Below, piece after piece: positions 1 to 9,751 of a stretch of DNA of 38,446 bases. The position numbers and the translations under genes are program-made. Numbering within the stretch: position 1 is the first letter of the stretch; each line of letters opens with the position of its first letter. The notes under the pieces are model-generated. The model ran no database searches and had not been told where the DNA came from. It saw only the letters and a list, made by a program, of their open reading frames with translations. This DNA is from Burkholderiaceae bacterium. Its GTDB lineage: Bacteria; Pseudomonadota; Gammaproteobacteria; Burkholderiales; Burkholderiaceae_D. Location of the stretch: positions 1 through 38,446 of the forward strand of contig JAIETO010000256.1 in the NCBI GenBank assembly GCA_019745005.1, in the 5' to 3' direction.

Positions 1-1823
1 AATTGTACAGCGAATTTCGCGAGTTCTTTCCCCGTAACGCGGTGGAATACTTTGTAAGTTATTACGATTATTACCAACCTGAAGCCTATGTGCCCCAGCG
101 GGACTTGTTCATTGAGAAAGATTCTGCAATTAACGAACACATCGAGCAGATGCGCTTGTCGTGCACTAAGTCGTTGATGGAACGACGCGATGTGATTATC
201 GTCGCCACCGTCTCCGCGATTTACGGTATTGGCAACCCGAACGAATATCACAAAATGATTTTGACTTTGCGCGTAAAGGACAAAGTTAGTCAACGCGATT
301 TGATTGCGCGTTTGATTCAAATGCAATATTCGCGCAATGAAATTGATTTCGGCCGTGGTACGTTTCGCGTGCGTGGCGACACCATTGATATTTTCCCCGC
401 TGAACACGCAGAACTCGCCGTACGCATCGAAATGTTTGATGATGAAATCGAGAACCTGCAATTGTTCGACCCGCTCACTGGGCGCATTCGGCAAAAAATT
501 CCTCGCTTTACCGTTTACCCCGGTTCGCATTATGTGACGCCGCGCGAAACGGTATTGCGTGCTATCGACACGATCAAAGAAGAGCTGCGGGAACGCTTAG
601 AATTCTTTCGGCGCGAGAATAAATTGATTGAAGAACAGCGTATAGAGCAACGCACGCGTTTTGATTTGGAAATGATGGCAGAAGTCGGTTTTACCAAAGG
701 CATCGAAAACTATTCTCGCCATTTGAGTGGCGCAAAAGCGGGTGAGCCGCCGCCCACTCTGGTCGATTATCTACCCGCTGACGCATTAATGTTTTTAGAT
801 GAATCGCACGTGCTCACCGGCCAGTTAAACGGCATGTACAACGGCGACAGAGCGCGTAAAACCAACCTCGTTGATTACGGATTTCGCCTGCCTTCGGCCT
901 TGGACAATCGACCTTTAAAGTTTGAAGAGTTTGAGAGCAAGATGCGCCAAACCGTGTTTGTTTCCGCCACGCCTGCAGATTATGAAAAGCAGCATGCGGA
1001 CCAAGTGGTGGAGCAAGTTGTACGCCCGACGGGCTTGGTAGACCCACGCATTGAGGTGCGCCCGGCCTTGTCGCAAGTCGATGATTTAATGAACGAAATC
1101 ACCGCCCGCGTCAAAATTCACGAGCGAGTGTTGGTCACAACGCTGACCAAACGCATGTCGGAACAATTGACCGAATTTTTGAGCGATAACGGCATCAAAG
1201 TGCGCTATCTCCATAGCGATATTGATACGGTAGAGCGCGTCGAAATCATTCGCGATTTACGTCTAGGTACCTTCGATGTGCTAGTCGGCATTAACTTGCT
1301 GCGCGAGGGCTTGGATATTCCCGAAGTCTCGCTGGTGGCGATTTTAGACGCTGATAAAGAGGGCTTTTTACGTTCTGAGCGCAGCCTGATTCAAACCATA
1401 GGCCGCGCAGCGCGTAACCTGAACGGCACGGCAATTTTGTATGCAGACAAAGTGACCGATTCAATGAAGCGCGCAATCGACGAAACCGAGCGCAGGCGTA
1501 ACAAACAATTGACGTTTAACGCGGCAAACAACATCACGCCTATCGGTATCAAGAAAAAAATCAAAGACATTATCGACGGCGTCTACAACCCGCAAGAAGC
1601 ACGTGAAGATTTAGCGGCAGCGCAAGAACAAGCTAAATACGAAGTGATGAGCGAAAAGCAAATCAGTCGCGAAATCAAGCGCATGGAAAAACTCATGCTC
1701 GATCACGCGAAGAATCTCGAATTCGAAAAAGCCGCGCAAGTGCGCGACCAACTGGCGCACTTAAAACAGCAGTTATTTGGGGCGGGTGGGGGCGATAATA
1801 TTGTGTCGATTGCTGGGCGTTAA
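1..1823 (+). CDS. uvrB: UvrABC excinuclease subunit B, 3' part (5' end outside window)
   Basis: This is the damage-verification helicase-like subunit of nucleotide excision repair; it is loaded by UvrA and recruits UvrC. The frame is already open at base 1, so the gene starts before the window. About 606 residues are visible of a family length near 670. The missing part would hold the first helicase motifs, including the Walker A loop. Visible landmarks are the beta-hairpin segment [12 protein letters not shown], the DESH box (FLDESHV), [10 protein letters not shown], the motif VI-like segment QTIGRAARN, and a C-terminal UVR coiled coil ([12 protein letters not shown]) that contacts UvrC. The TTG at base 3 given by the ORF track is not a real start. 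The gene is convergent with cphA across a 287-bp repeat-bearing spacer. Identification is very secure. Confidence 0.97.
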   Translation, partial: LYSEFREFFPRNAVEYFVSYYDYYQPEAYVPQRDLFIEKDSAINEHIEQMRLSCTKSLMERRDVIIVATVSAIYGIGNPNEYHKMILTLRVKDKVSQRDLIARLIQMQYSRNEIDFGRGTFRVRGDTIDIFPAEHAELAVRIEMFDDEIENLQLFDPLTGRIRQKIPRFTVYPGSHYVTPRETVLRAIDTIKEELRERLEFFRRENKLIEEQRIEQRTRFDLEMMAEVGFTKGIENYSRHLSGAKAGEPPPTLVDYLPADALMFLDESHVLTGQLNGMYNGDRARKTNLVDYGFRLPSALDNRPLKFEEFESKMRQTVFVSATPADYEKQHADQVVEQVVRPTGLVDPRIEVRPALSQVDDLMNEITARVKIHERVLVTTLTKRMSEQLTEFLSDNGIKVRYLHSDIDTVERVEIIRDLRLGTFDVLVGINLLREGLDIPEVSLVAILDADKEGFLRSERSLIQTIGRAARNLNGTAILYADKVTDSMKRAIDETERRRNKQLTFNAANNITPIGIKKKIKDIIDGVYNPQEAREDLAAAQEQAKYEVMSEKQISREIKRMEKLMLDHAKNLEFEKAAQVRDQLAHLKQQLFGAGGGDNIVSIAGR

Positions 1824-1824
1824 G

Positions 1825-2098
1825 TTTTTTTGCCGCAGAGACGCAGAGAGCGCAAAGGAAAAGCGATTTCTTGATATGGCGGCGTGCTTACTTGAAAAAA
1901 ACCAAACCTCTCAACACGGAGACACAGAGTCACAGAGAAGATCTGTATGGGGCGCGCAAAATTGTTTGTCTTAGGGCATACAAGACGCGGTTGGCGCAGA
2001 GAGAGGACTAAAAGTTGAAAAAATGAGGCAAAGGACGTAAATCAATATGCTCACTTTTCACCTTCTTTCTCTGCGTCCTCAGCGCCTCTGCGGCAAAG
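1825..2098. repeat. Inverted CGCAGAGACGCAGAG-type repeat pair between uvrB and cphA
   Basis: The left arm near 1829-1860 reads GCCGCAGAGACGCAGAGAGC. The reverse complement of the right arm near 2066-2098 reads GCCGCAGAGGCGCTGAGGAC, so the two are imperfect inverted copies about 200 bases apart. A further degenerate piece, CACGGAGACACAGAGTCACA, sits at about 1916-1938. The pair fills the spacer between the converging ends of uvrB and cphA. A related degenerate pair occurs near 32637-32712. I read these as a dispersed intergenic repeat, possibly with a role in 3'-end formation; no ORF in the spacer looks real. Confidence 0.65.
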
Positions 2099-2110
2099 TC
2101 TTTTATTGAT

Positions 2111-4693
2111 TTAAGCAACAACCTTCACTTCAGCAATCCGCTGCGCAATATGCGCCAAGGCTTCTTGGACTTGATCAATCAAAATCAAACACAAATCACC
2201 TTCGCCTAAGCTTTCTAGTGCGGTATCAATCGCCACAAATTCGCCGTTGATTTCTTTGACGACTTTGGTTCGCTCCGCATTGTTGAGGCCTTTGCGTAGC
2301 AGGGCGACGACCTCGCCATCGGCGCGACCGCGTTGGCATTGGTCTTGGTAGAGAATCACTTCATCAAAGGCTTTGCCGAGAATTTCTGTTTGTTGGCTGA
2401 TGTCTTCATCGCGTCTGTCACCAGCGCCGCTGATCACGACAGAACGGCGTTTGCCCGGCATGGTGCTGACGGCTTGTACCAAGGCCAAAATGGCGTCGGG
2501 GTTATGGCCGTAGTCGGCGATCAAAGTAGCACCCTTATAGTCGAACACGTTGAAGCGGCCGGGCGCGTTGTCTGCTTCGTTCGCGAAGCTGCGCAGGCCT
2601 TGGCGAATCGCATCCCAATTCAGGTTGATGCCCCAGGCTGCCGCTACAGAAGCCATCACGTTTTCTACTTGAAATCCGATACTGCCGTTGCGCGTAATGG
2701 GAATCTCAGCGAGTGGGATTTTATGGTGAATCTTGCCCTCAACGGCACAAAGATGGCCATCCTCAACGAACACGACGCGGTGCCCTTGCGCACGGTGCGC
2801 GGCCATGACGGGATGATGCTTGTCCGCCGCGAAGAAGGTCACGGCACCGGTACAGTTATGTGCCATGCCAGCCACGATGGGGTCGGCTGCGTTGAGCACT
2901 GCAACGCCGTGCTCGGCGACGTTTTGCACAATAACCCGCTTTAAAACGGCAAGGTCTTCAACTGTGGTGATGTAATTTAAACCCAAGTGGTCACCAGAAC
3001 CGATGTTCGTCACGACGGCGACCTGGCAGCGATCATACGCCAAGCCTTCACGCAAAATACCGCCGCGCGCCGTTTCAAAAACAGCGGCATCTACATCGGG
3101 GTGCGATAGGACGTTGCGCGCACTGCGCGGGCCGCTGCAATCGCCGCTATCAATCTGGCGTCCTTCGACGTACACGCCATCGGTATTTGTCATGCCGGTG
3201 CGCAAGCCGCTGGCGGTTAGTAGGTGTGCAATCAAACGCACCGTCGTGGTTTTACCGTTGGTGCCCGTTACTGAAATAATTGGAATGCGCCCATCATCAC
3301 CGTCTTCAAACATGGCAGAAATAATCGCCTCGCCGACCGCACGGCCTTTGCCAAACGAGGGCGATAAGTGCATGCGCAGGCCAGGTGCGGCATTCACTTC
3401 GACCACGCCACCGTTTTGTTCTTCGATAGGCTTTAAAACACTCTCGCACACCACGTCTACACCGCAAATGTCGAGACCGATCATGTGCGCGGCAGCCACT
3501 GCACGCGCGGCGACTTCTGGGTGTACATCGTCAGTGACGTCAGTGGCGCTGCCGCCGGTTGATAAGTTGGCGTTATTGCGCAAAATCACACGTTTGCCTT
3601 TAGGTGGCACAGAATCTGCGTCGTAGCCTTGTTTGGCGAGGCTGGCTAGGGCGATATCGTCAAACCGAATCTTGGTTAATGAAGTGGCGTGGCCGCTGCC
3701 ACGGCGCGGGTCTTTGTTAACTTGTTCGACCAATTCGCGTACCGAGTGAGTGCCGTCGCCCACCACTTGTGGCGGGTCACGCCGCGCTGCTGCAACTAGT
3801 TTGTTACCAATCACCAGTAAGCGGAAATCATTGCCGGGCAAGAAGCGCTCAACCAAAATGTCGTCGCGAAACTCGCTGGCCGCAACATACGCTGTATTGA
3901 GCTGTTCTTGCGTGGTGACGTTAACCGTGACGCCTTTGCCTTGGTTGCCATCTTTCGGCTTTACCACCACGGGTAAGCCGATTTCTAAGGCAATTTTCCA
4001 AGCGTCTTCCATGTCGACAGCGGTGCGGCCGCGTGGCACAGGTACGCCTGCGGCATGGAGTAAATCTTTGGTTAATTCTTTGTCTTGCGCGATGGATTCT
4101 GCAATGGCGCTTGTGCCATCCATCTCCGCCGCTTGAATTTTGCGTTGGCGACTGCCCCAACCAAAAGTGACTAAGCTTCCGTTGGTTAAGCGGCGATAGG
4201 GAATATTGCGCGCCAAAGCTGCATTCACAATAGAGCCAGTGGACGGCCCTAAGCGCACGTCTTCATCCAATTCGCGCAATTGCATGAGCGCGGCGGGTAA
4301 ATCAAATTCCGTATCATTCAGTGCTGCATTGCAGAGTTGTTCTGCTAAGTCTAATGCGAGACGCCCGACGGACTCTTCCGAATACTCGACCACAACTTGA
4401 AATATTCCTGCTTCTAAGGTTTGTGTCGTGCGGCTGAAGGTGACCGCGCAACCTGCTTGCGCTTGCAGCCCCAGGGCGGCTAATTCCAACACATGCGCCA
4501 TGGGAATCGCGTCGTCATTACCAGTGGTTTGTAGAGGGCCAATTTCTGGAAAACGAGCGCGTAGGCGGACTTCGAAATCGGGCAAATCAGCAACCGACAT
4601 GGCAGCCTGATTGCAATTAACGATGGCTTCAATTGCAGTGTGGTGGCTCCAGAGATTTGGGCCGCGCAGGGCACGTATGCGTGAAACTTCCAT
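2111..4693 (-). CDS. cphA: Cyanophycin synthetase (full-length CphA)
   Basis: This enzyme polymerises aspartate and arginine into cyanophycin granules using ATP, without a ribosome. At 860 residues it is of normal CphA1 length. The order is an N-terminal domain (LRGPNLWSHHTAIEAIV), an ATP-grasp domain at about 215-470 (PVVVKPKDGNQGKGVTV and DICGVDVV), and a Mur-ligase-like domain. The latter carries an intact P-loop, GTNGKTTT, at residues 477-484 and a C-terminal lobe with APGRFNVF and IADYGHNPDAI. The start is supported by an AAGGA ribosome site about 10 bases upstream. It lies downstream of cphA' on the same strand, separated by 167 AT-rich bases holding a repeat element. No cyanophycinase gene is visible in the window. 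Confidence 0.95.
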   Translation of the reverse strand: MEVSRIRALRGPNLWSHHTAIEAIVNCNQAAMSVADLPDFEVRLRARFPEIGPLQTTGNDDAIPMAHVLELAALGLQAQAGCAVTFSRTTQTLEAGIFQVVVEYSEESVGRLALDLAEQLCNAALNDTEFDLPAALMQLRELDEDVRLGPSTGSIVNAALARNIPYRRLTNGSLVTFGWGSRQRKIQAAEMDGTSAIAESIAQDKELTKDLLHAAGVPVPRGRTAVDMEDAWKIALEIGLPVVVKPKDGNQGKGVTVNVTTQEQLNTAYVAASEFRDDILVERFLPGNDFRLLVIGNKLVAAARRDPPQVVGDGTHSVRELVEQVNKDPRRGSGHATSLTKIRFDDIALASLAKQGYDADSVPPKGKRVILRNNANLSTGGSATDVTDDVHPEVAARAVAAAHMIGLDICGVDVVCESVLKPIEEQNGGVVEVNAAPGLRMHLSPSFGKGRAVGEAIISAMFEDGDDGRIPIISVTGTNGKTTTVRLIAHLLTASGLRTGMTNTDGVYVEGRQIDSGDCSGPRSARNVLSHPDVDAAVFETARGGILREGLAYDRCQVAVVTNIGSGDHLGLNYITTVEDLAVLKRVIVQNVAEHGVAVLNAADPIVAGMAHNCTGAVTFFAADKHHPVMAAHRAQGHRVVFVEDGHLCAVEGKIHHKIPLAEIPITRNGSIGFQVENVMASVAAAWGINLNWDAIRQGLRSFANEADNAPGRFNVFDYKGATLIADYGHNPDAILALVQAVSTMPGKRRSVVISGAGDRRDEDISQQTEILGKAFDEVILYQDQCQRGRADGEVVALLRKGLNNAERTKVVKEINGEFVAIDTALESLGEGDLCLILIDQVQEALAHIAQRIAEVKVVA

Positions 4694-4748
4694 AAAACTT
4701 GATCCTTTTTTGCTGTCGTATTGGCGTCGTGGTACCAGACAAAATGTT

Positions 4749-4830
4749 TATACTGCCTAAAAATCTAATGCTGATACCTAAATTTCCGCTTTATTTAAAA
4801 GCGTATTGAAATATTACTGGACTGGGTATA
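4749..4830. repeat. AT-rich ~82-bp element (copy A) between cphA and cphA'
   Basis: It begins TATACTGCC, has an internal hairpin CGCTTTATTTAAAAGCG, and ends with GGGTATA. It resembles the elements at 26741-26821 and 32482-32562 in length, end sequence and central CGCTT..ATTTA..GCG core, although its right end is diverged. It lies in the 167-bp spacer upstream of cphA and could overlap that gene's leader. It may be a small non-autonomous element or a REP-like unit. Confidence 0.5.
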
Positions 4831-4860
4831 TGTTTTTTTGGTTAATTTTTGGTTTTAAGT

Positions 4861-7041
4861 TCAAAACGTCGCCCGCTTTCGATTCGAGTCAAAAGTACGC
4901 AAACCCGCGCTAATAAAGTCGAGTGAGATGTCCATCGCCCAACTTGCAGCAACAGCAGCCATCACGCTTTCAGGCTGTTCAGCTTTGACTGGTTTCAAGG
5001 AGGTGAGCGCGATGCTGCCATGTTCGCTTTCGCCTTCGATTAACACAATCTCGTTATTGCGGAGAACCACCACGCGGCCACCTGCGGCGCGGTGTGTGCT
5101 AATCGCAGGAAGCGCTTCATCCATGCCGTAAAAAATCACGCTGCCATCACAAAGCTCGGCCAGTTCAGCCACTTGCGCATCCCCAGCGTTGAGCACCGCG
5201 GCACCTTGCGGCAAAACCACATCCACCTGTGTGCGCATCACTTTGAACATGTGCTCCGGTTCGCTCACGTAGTAGTCAGCCAATTTTTCAAGGCCTGACA
5301 TATCGGTGACGACGCCGATCAAGCATTTGTCGTAAGCGAGGCCGTCCGTCAAGATCATTTCTGCATTGGCTTCAAACACGGCGGCTTGTACTGTGCGATT
5401 CATGAGTAAATTTTGTCCTGCCCTCCAGGTCGCACAATTGTTTTTCTCCACTTGGCGCTGATCAAGAAACAAGCCGTGTTCACATGCCACGCCTGTGTAT
5501 TTGCCGCTCATCGTCAATATGCTGGCGATGAGGCGCGCGATTAAGCTGGTTCCTTTGCTTCCCGCGACACCGATCAGGGGAATACGTCCTGTTTCGTGCT
5601 CGGCGAACAGGTGATTGATGATAGCTGTGCCGATCGGGCGTGCTTTGCCGCTGGCTGGCTTTAAATGGGCAAGCAGGCCTGGGCTGGCGTTGACTTCGAT
5701 AATTGCGCCGCGCTGCTCTTCCAATGGCTTTGAAATATCCTCGGCAACCAGATCAACGCCGGCGATGTCGAGGCCAACAATGCGAGCCGCGAGCGTCGCC
5801 GCACGAGCGACTTCTGGATGCACTTCGTCAGTCACATCAAAGGCAACATTGCCATTCGGTTGGATCAGCACTTTTTGTCCGGCTAAGGGAACTGAGTAGG
5901 CCGTCATCCCTTGCCGTTCTAATTCCAAGATAATTTCGGCACCGTGCTGGGGCGCTAAGGCATTGAGTGGCGCATCTTCGGTGGTGCCGCGACGCGGGTC
6001 GGTGTTGATTTGGCTATCGACCAATTCAATAATATTGGAGGTGCCATCACCTGTTACCCAAAGCGCTTCGCCCTTTGCCGCCGCTACGACATGCTTGCCC
6101 ACCACAAGCACGCGATGTTCGTTGCCCGTAACAAAGCGTTCGACGATGACACTTTTGCTATCGCCTTTTCGCGCTGCGAGATGGTAGGCGGCGACCACGT
6201 CGGCTTCCGTCATCAAATTTAGTGAGACGCCTCGACCATGGTTGCCGTCGTAGGGTTTGACTACCACCGGTAAGCCAATATCCTGCGCTTCTTCCCACGC
6301 TTCTTCAGCGCTGCGCACCAGGCTGCCTTCAGGAACGGGCACACCGCAGGCTTGTAAAAGCGTCTTGGTTAGGTCTTTGTCACTGGCGATACTTTCCGCA
6401 ATTGCGCTTGTGCGATCCGTCTCGGCCGTCCAGATACGCCGCTGTGCGGAGCCATGCCCTAGCTGCACCAAATTCCCCTCGGTAAGGCGTATTGACGGGA
6501 TACGACGCTCGGTTGCGGCCTCAACAATATGCGCTGTGCTGGGGCCGAGGCAATAATCGTCAACGATGTCTTTTAATTCGGTAATACCTGCGGCGAGATC
6601 AAACGCCGTATCGTTAATCATCGCCATCAAAAAATTCCGTGCGAGGGTTAAAGCGGCGCGACCTACTTGCTCTTGACGTGTGCGAAACGCCATTTTGTAC
6701 ACGCCGGTTTGCGAGGTTGAGCGCGTCTGTCCAAAGCCCGTGCGCATGCCCGCAAGATTTTGTAATTCAAGCACGACGTGTTCGAGGATATGAGCAGCCC
6801 AGGTTCCTTCAATTAGGCGTTGATGAAAGCCACCCACTTCGCCCACGCCGCAGCGATGTTGCAACAGGCCGGGCAGGGCAGCGACCAGTCGCTCGGTGAA
6901 TCCAGGAATTAAGTTTGAGGGATATTCTTCAAGTGCGCCGATATCGACCCATACTTCGATGACAGGACGGTAGGTCCAAATATTTGGCCCACGCAAGTGG
7001 TTCACGCGAAGGAACTGAAGGTCTTTATTTTTTGTAGTCAT
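4861..7041 (-). CDS. cphA': Truncated cyanophycin synthetase paralogue CphA' (CphA2-like)
   Basis: It is homologous to CphA along its length and shares the N-terminal segment LRGPNIWTYRPVIEVWV. The ATP-grasp domain is well kept (PVVVKPYDGNHGRGVSL, DIAGVDLV, IIEVNASPG). At 726 residues it stops at FDSNRKRATF, just where CphA enters the C-terminal lobe of its ligase domain. The P-loop that reads GTNGKT in CphA is GSKGTS here (residues 494-499), so the usual lysine position is threonine. Second synthetases with a shortened, inactive ligase half are known in cyanobacteria (CphA2), and paired cphA/cphA' genes are known in betaproteobacteria. Which activity this copy keeps is inference; the ATP-grasp half looks functional. 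The start has no strong ribosome site. Confidence 0.9.
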   Translation of the reverse strand: MTTKNKDLQFLRVNHLRGPNIWTYRPVIEVWVDIGALEEYPSNLIPGFTERLVAALPGLLQHRCGVGEVGGFHQRLIEGTWAAHILEHVVLELQNLAGMRTGFGQTRSTSQTGVYKMAFRTRQEQVGRAALTLARNFLMAMINDTAFDLAAGITELKDIVDDYCLGPSTAHIVEAATERRIPSIRLTEGNLVQLGHGSAQRRIWTAETDRTSAIAESIASDKDLTKTLLQACGVPVPEGSLVRSAEEAWEEAQDIGLPVVVKPYDGNHGRGVSLNLMTEADVVAAYHLAARKGDSKSVIVERFVTGNEHRVLVVGKHVVAAAKGEALWVTGDGTSNIIELVDSQINTDPRRGTTEDAPLNALAPQHGAEIILELERQGMTAYSVPLAGQKVLIQPNGNVAFDVTDEVHPEVARAATLAARIVGLDIAGVDLVAEDISKPLEEQRGAIIEVNASPGLLAHLKPASGKARPIGTAIINHLFAEHETGRIPLIGVAGSKGTSLIARLIASILTMSGKYTGVACEHGLFLDQRQVEKNNCATWRAGQNLLMNRTVQAAVFEANAEMILTDGLAYDKCLIGVVTDMSGLEKLADYYVSEPEHMFKVMRTQVDVVLPQGAAVLNAGDAQVAELAELCDGSVIFYGMDEALPAISTHRAAGGRVVVLRNNEIVLIEGESEHGSIALTSLKPVKAEQPESVMAAVAASWAMDISLDFISAGLRTFDSNRKRATF

Positions 7042-7068
7042 GGAGTGGTTCGTCGCAGAGCAAATTTT

Positions 7069-7251
7069 TTAATAATGTTGTCGAATGGCGGGGTCAGGGT
7101 GTTGAATTAATTGGCAACCATCGGCGTCAGCTTTTCGCTGAAGTTGCGTGATTTCATTAGGTGTAAGAACCGCTGGGTGAAAAGGGTCTTTACTGATCTT
7201 GTCATAGCGATGATATTCTGAGCGATGCAATATGGGTTGAAAATGTGGCAT
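7069..7251 (-). CDS. Small hypothetical ORF upstream of cphA'
   Basis: This is a 60-residue ORF ending 28 bases before cphA' on the same strand. The product is hydrophilic and rich in His, Gln and Pro (ends HPDPAIRQHY). It has no membrane segment and no recognised motif. No clear ribosome site precedes its ATG. It could be a leader gene co-transcribed with cphA', or just an open frame in the divergent promoter region. The rest of the 435-bp spacer (7042-7476) must hold the promoters for cphA' and for the divergent ABC gene; I see no convincing -35/-10 pair. The overlapping ORF at 7202-7483 looks spurious. Confidence 0.3.
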   Translation of the reverse strand: MPHFQPILHRSEYHRYDKISKDPFHPAVLTPNEITQLQRKADADGCQLIQHPDPAIRQHY

Positions 7252-7476
7252 TGTTTGCGTTCAATTTAGCGGCTTTTAGCCTGATATACTGGCTCTCTTC
7301 CGTCTCGATTCGATAGAATACCGTAAATATTGGCGCAAGTGACATGCCGTTTTGTGTAGCACTTGGTCTCACGCTAGGCTTGATTGAGGCGTCAACGCGA
7401 TCGCTGATCTGCGCGTTCTGGCTACTTCCGAATATTCTTCGACCACATTCAGTATCATTTTCGAAATTTTTTAACA

Positions 7477-9750
7477 ATGACATCTAATCAACTAAGTTCT
7501 ACGTCGCTTCCCGTTGCCAATGATTTGCCCGTAGCTTGGGCGGATGAGATGCAACTGCAATTGATGTCGGGAGAGAACGTACTTAGTACACTTGAGGTTG
7601 ACCTCGATGCGAAACTTCGTTTTGTTAAGGGCGTGATTGTTGTAACAAATCAGCGTTTGCTGTCAAAAGCAGCAGGCGAAACGGGCTGGGCATCATGGAA
7701 ATTTGCACATAACTTGAGCTTGCGGCACCACGATCATGCTGGTGTTGGTCATATTGAGTTGGTGAGTGATCAGCAATGTTTGGCGCATTGGCGTTTTACT
7801 TTGGGCCAGAACTTGCATGCAATCCGCTTGATCGATCAATTCAAAGAGCAATTGCATGAGCACGTCACTGGTGAACCTGTGCAGCAAGCCGAGCAAAACA
7901 TTTGCCCTAGCTGCAAAGCGAAGTTAGAACCGGATCAAGAGGAATGTCCAGTCTGCACAAAGGTGATTTACACGCCACCTTCAACATGGACCTTGTTTCG
8001 CTTATGGCGTTTTGCGCGCCCTTATCGCGTGCCCTTAGCGATTGGCTTCATGTTGATGTTGTTTGGAACGGCAGCGCACATGATTCCCCGCTATCTCACC
8101 AAACCATTAACGGATGAGGTTCTCATTCCCTATCAAAATGGTGTTGCGGTCGATCCAAAACTTGTTGCAATGTATATCGGCGGCTTACTTGGTTCCGCCG
8201 TGGTTGCTTGGCTGCTTAGTTGGGGTAAAACCTATATTTTGGCCTTGGTCTCTGAACGAATTGGCGCAGATTTACGCACCACAACTTACGAGCATTTATT
8301 AAAACTCTCGCTCGAATATTTTGGTGGCAAGCGCACAGGCGATTTGATGTCGCGTATCGGCAGTGAAAGTGACCGTATTTGCGTGTATTTGTCTTTACAT
8401 TTATTAGACTTTGCCACTGACGTATTGATGTTTTTTATGACAGCGGTCGCGCTTTTGCAAATCAATACGAAACTTGCCTTGGTCACTTTACTGCCGCTCC
8501 CATTTATCGCTTTTATGATTCACAAAGTACGGGATAAATTACGTACCGGTTTTGAGAAAATTGATCGCGTATGGGGCGAAGTCACAAATGTGCTGGCTGA
8601 TACGATTCCCGGCATTCGAGTCGTCAAAGCGTTTGCGCAAGAAAGCCGTGAAGCAGGGCGTTTTCGCGAAGCCAATAAACACAATTTAGCAGTCAATGAC
8701 AAACTGAATAAAATCTGGTCTTTGTTTTCGCCCACCGTTTCGTTCCTGACCGACCTTGGTATTTTGGTGGTTTGGGCTTTCGGTATTTGGCAGGTTTCAA
8801 GGAATGAAATCACCGTAGGTGCCTTGGTCGCTGCCGTCGCATTTATCAGTAATTTCTATGGTCGTATTGATTCAATGAGCCGGATCGTATCTGTCACCCA
8901 AAAATCAGCTTCTGCGGCCAAACGTATTTTTGATATTTTGGACCATGTGTCCAGCGTTCCAGAACCACAACAACCTGTGAAAGTGAAGGAAGTACGGGGA
9001 GAGATTGAACTACGCGAGGTGGGTTTCCGCTATGGCAATCGTGCTGTGAATCGCGGAATTACGCTGCATATAAAACCAGGTGAAATGATAGGCTTGGTTG
9101 GACATAGCGGCTCTGGCAAAAGTACTTTGGTCAACTTGATTTGTCGCTTTTACGATGTGTCTGAGGGCGCGATTTTGTTGGATGGCGTGGATATTCGCTC
9201 GTTCACAATTGCTGATTACCGGCGAAATATTGGTCTTGTTTTACAAGAACCTTTTCTATTTTTTGGCAGCATTGCCGATAACATCGCGTACGGAAAACCC
9301 CATGCAACAAGGGCCGAAATCATTGCAGCGGCGCGCGCTGCACATGCACACGAGTTTATTTTGCGCTTGCCGCAAGGCTATGATTCGATGGTGGGGGAAC
9401 GTGGACAAGGCTTATCGGGCGGAGAACGCCAGCGTATTTCAATTGCCAGAGCTTTATTGATTGATCCGAAAATTTTGATCATGGATGAAGCCACGTCGTC
9501 TGTGGACTCGGAAACAGAAAAAGAAATCCAAAAGGCACTCGATAATCTCGTCAAAGGCCGCACGACGATTGCGATTGCACATCGCTTATCTACCTTGCAA
9601 AAAGCAGATCGCTTGGTCGTGCTAGATCGCGGTCGCGTGGTTGAGGTGGGGAGCCACGACGAATTGATGGCGCGCGAAGATGCTTATTTCCGTTTGTATG
9701 AAGCGCAAGCAAGAAACGCGGAAGCGAATGCTTCAATCGGCGGAGAATAA
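7477..9750 (+). CDS. Cyanophycin-linked ABC exporter with N-terminal zinc ribbon
   Basis: This is a fused membrane/ATPase half-transporter of the type I exporter (MsbA-like) class, 757 residues. Residues 1-140 form a soluble domain of unclear fold. A zinc-ribbon signature follows, with Cys pairs CPSC at 143-146 and CPVC at 157-160. The membrane domain covers about 178-470 and the ATPase domain the rest: Walker A GHSGSGKST (542-550), signature LSGGERQR (about 646), Walker B ILIMDEATSSVD, H-loop AIAHRLS. It diverges from cphA' and is followed after one base by a DUF1854 gene. I recall that this pair recurs beside cyanophycin synthetases in betaproteobacteria; the substrate is unknown. The ATG at 7477 lacks a clear ribosome site, and no other start lies between it and the upstream in-frame stop. 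Confidence 0.88.
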   Translation: MTSNQLSSTSLPVANDLPVAWADEMQLQLMSGENVLSTLEVDLDAKLRFVKGVIVVTNQRLLSKAAGETGWASWKFAHNLSLRHHDHAGVGHIELVSDQQCLAHWRFTLGQNLHAIRLIDQFKEQLHEHVTGEPVQQAEQNICPSCKAKLEPDQEECPVCTKVIYTPPSTWTLFRLWRFARPYRVPLAIGFMLMLFGTAAHMIPRYLTKPLTDEVLIPYQNGVAVDPKLVAMYIGGLLGSAVVAWLLSWGKTYILALVSERIGADLRTTTYEHLLKLSLEYFGGKRTGDLMSRIGSESDRICVYLSLHLLDFATDVLMFFMTAVALLQINTKLALVTLLPLPFIAFMIHKVRDKLRTGFEKIDRVWGEVTNVLADTIPGIRVVKAFAQESREAGRFREANKHNLAVNDKLNKIWSLFSPTVSFLTDLGILVVWAFGIWQVSRNEITVGALVAAVAFISNFYGRIDSMSRIVSVTQKSASAAKRIFDILDHVSSVPEPQQPVKVKEVRGEIELREVGFRYGNRAVNRGITLHIKPGEMIGLVGHSGSGKSTLVNLICRFYDVSEGAILLDGVDIRSFTIADYRRNIGLVLQEPFLFFGSIADNIAYGKPHATRAEIIAAARAAHAHEFILRLPQGYDSMVGERGQGLSGGERQRISIARALLIDPKILIMDEATSSVDSETEKEIQKALDNLVKGRTTIAIAHRLSTLQKADRLVVLDRGRVVEVGSHDELMAREDAYFRLYEAQARNAEANASIGGE

Positions 9751-9751
9751 A

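Noticed and set aside
1825-2098. CRISPR-like array from repeated CGCAGAG segments
   Set aside because: The copies are irregular in spacing and inverted rather than direct, and there are no cas genes.
2333-3626. Long plus-strand ORFs of 203 and 207 residues opposite cphA
   Set aside because: They are antisense shadows of a clearly conserved gene, with compositions unlike real proteins.
7202-7483. 93-residue minus-strand ORF in the cphA'/ABC divergent region
   Set aside because: It overlaps the ABC start codon and the small ORF at 7069-7251, has no ribosome site, and its product shows no recognisable feature.
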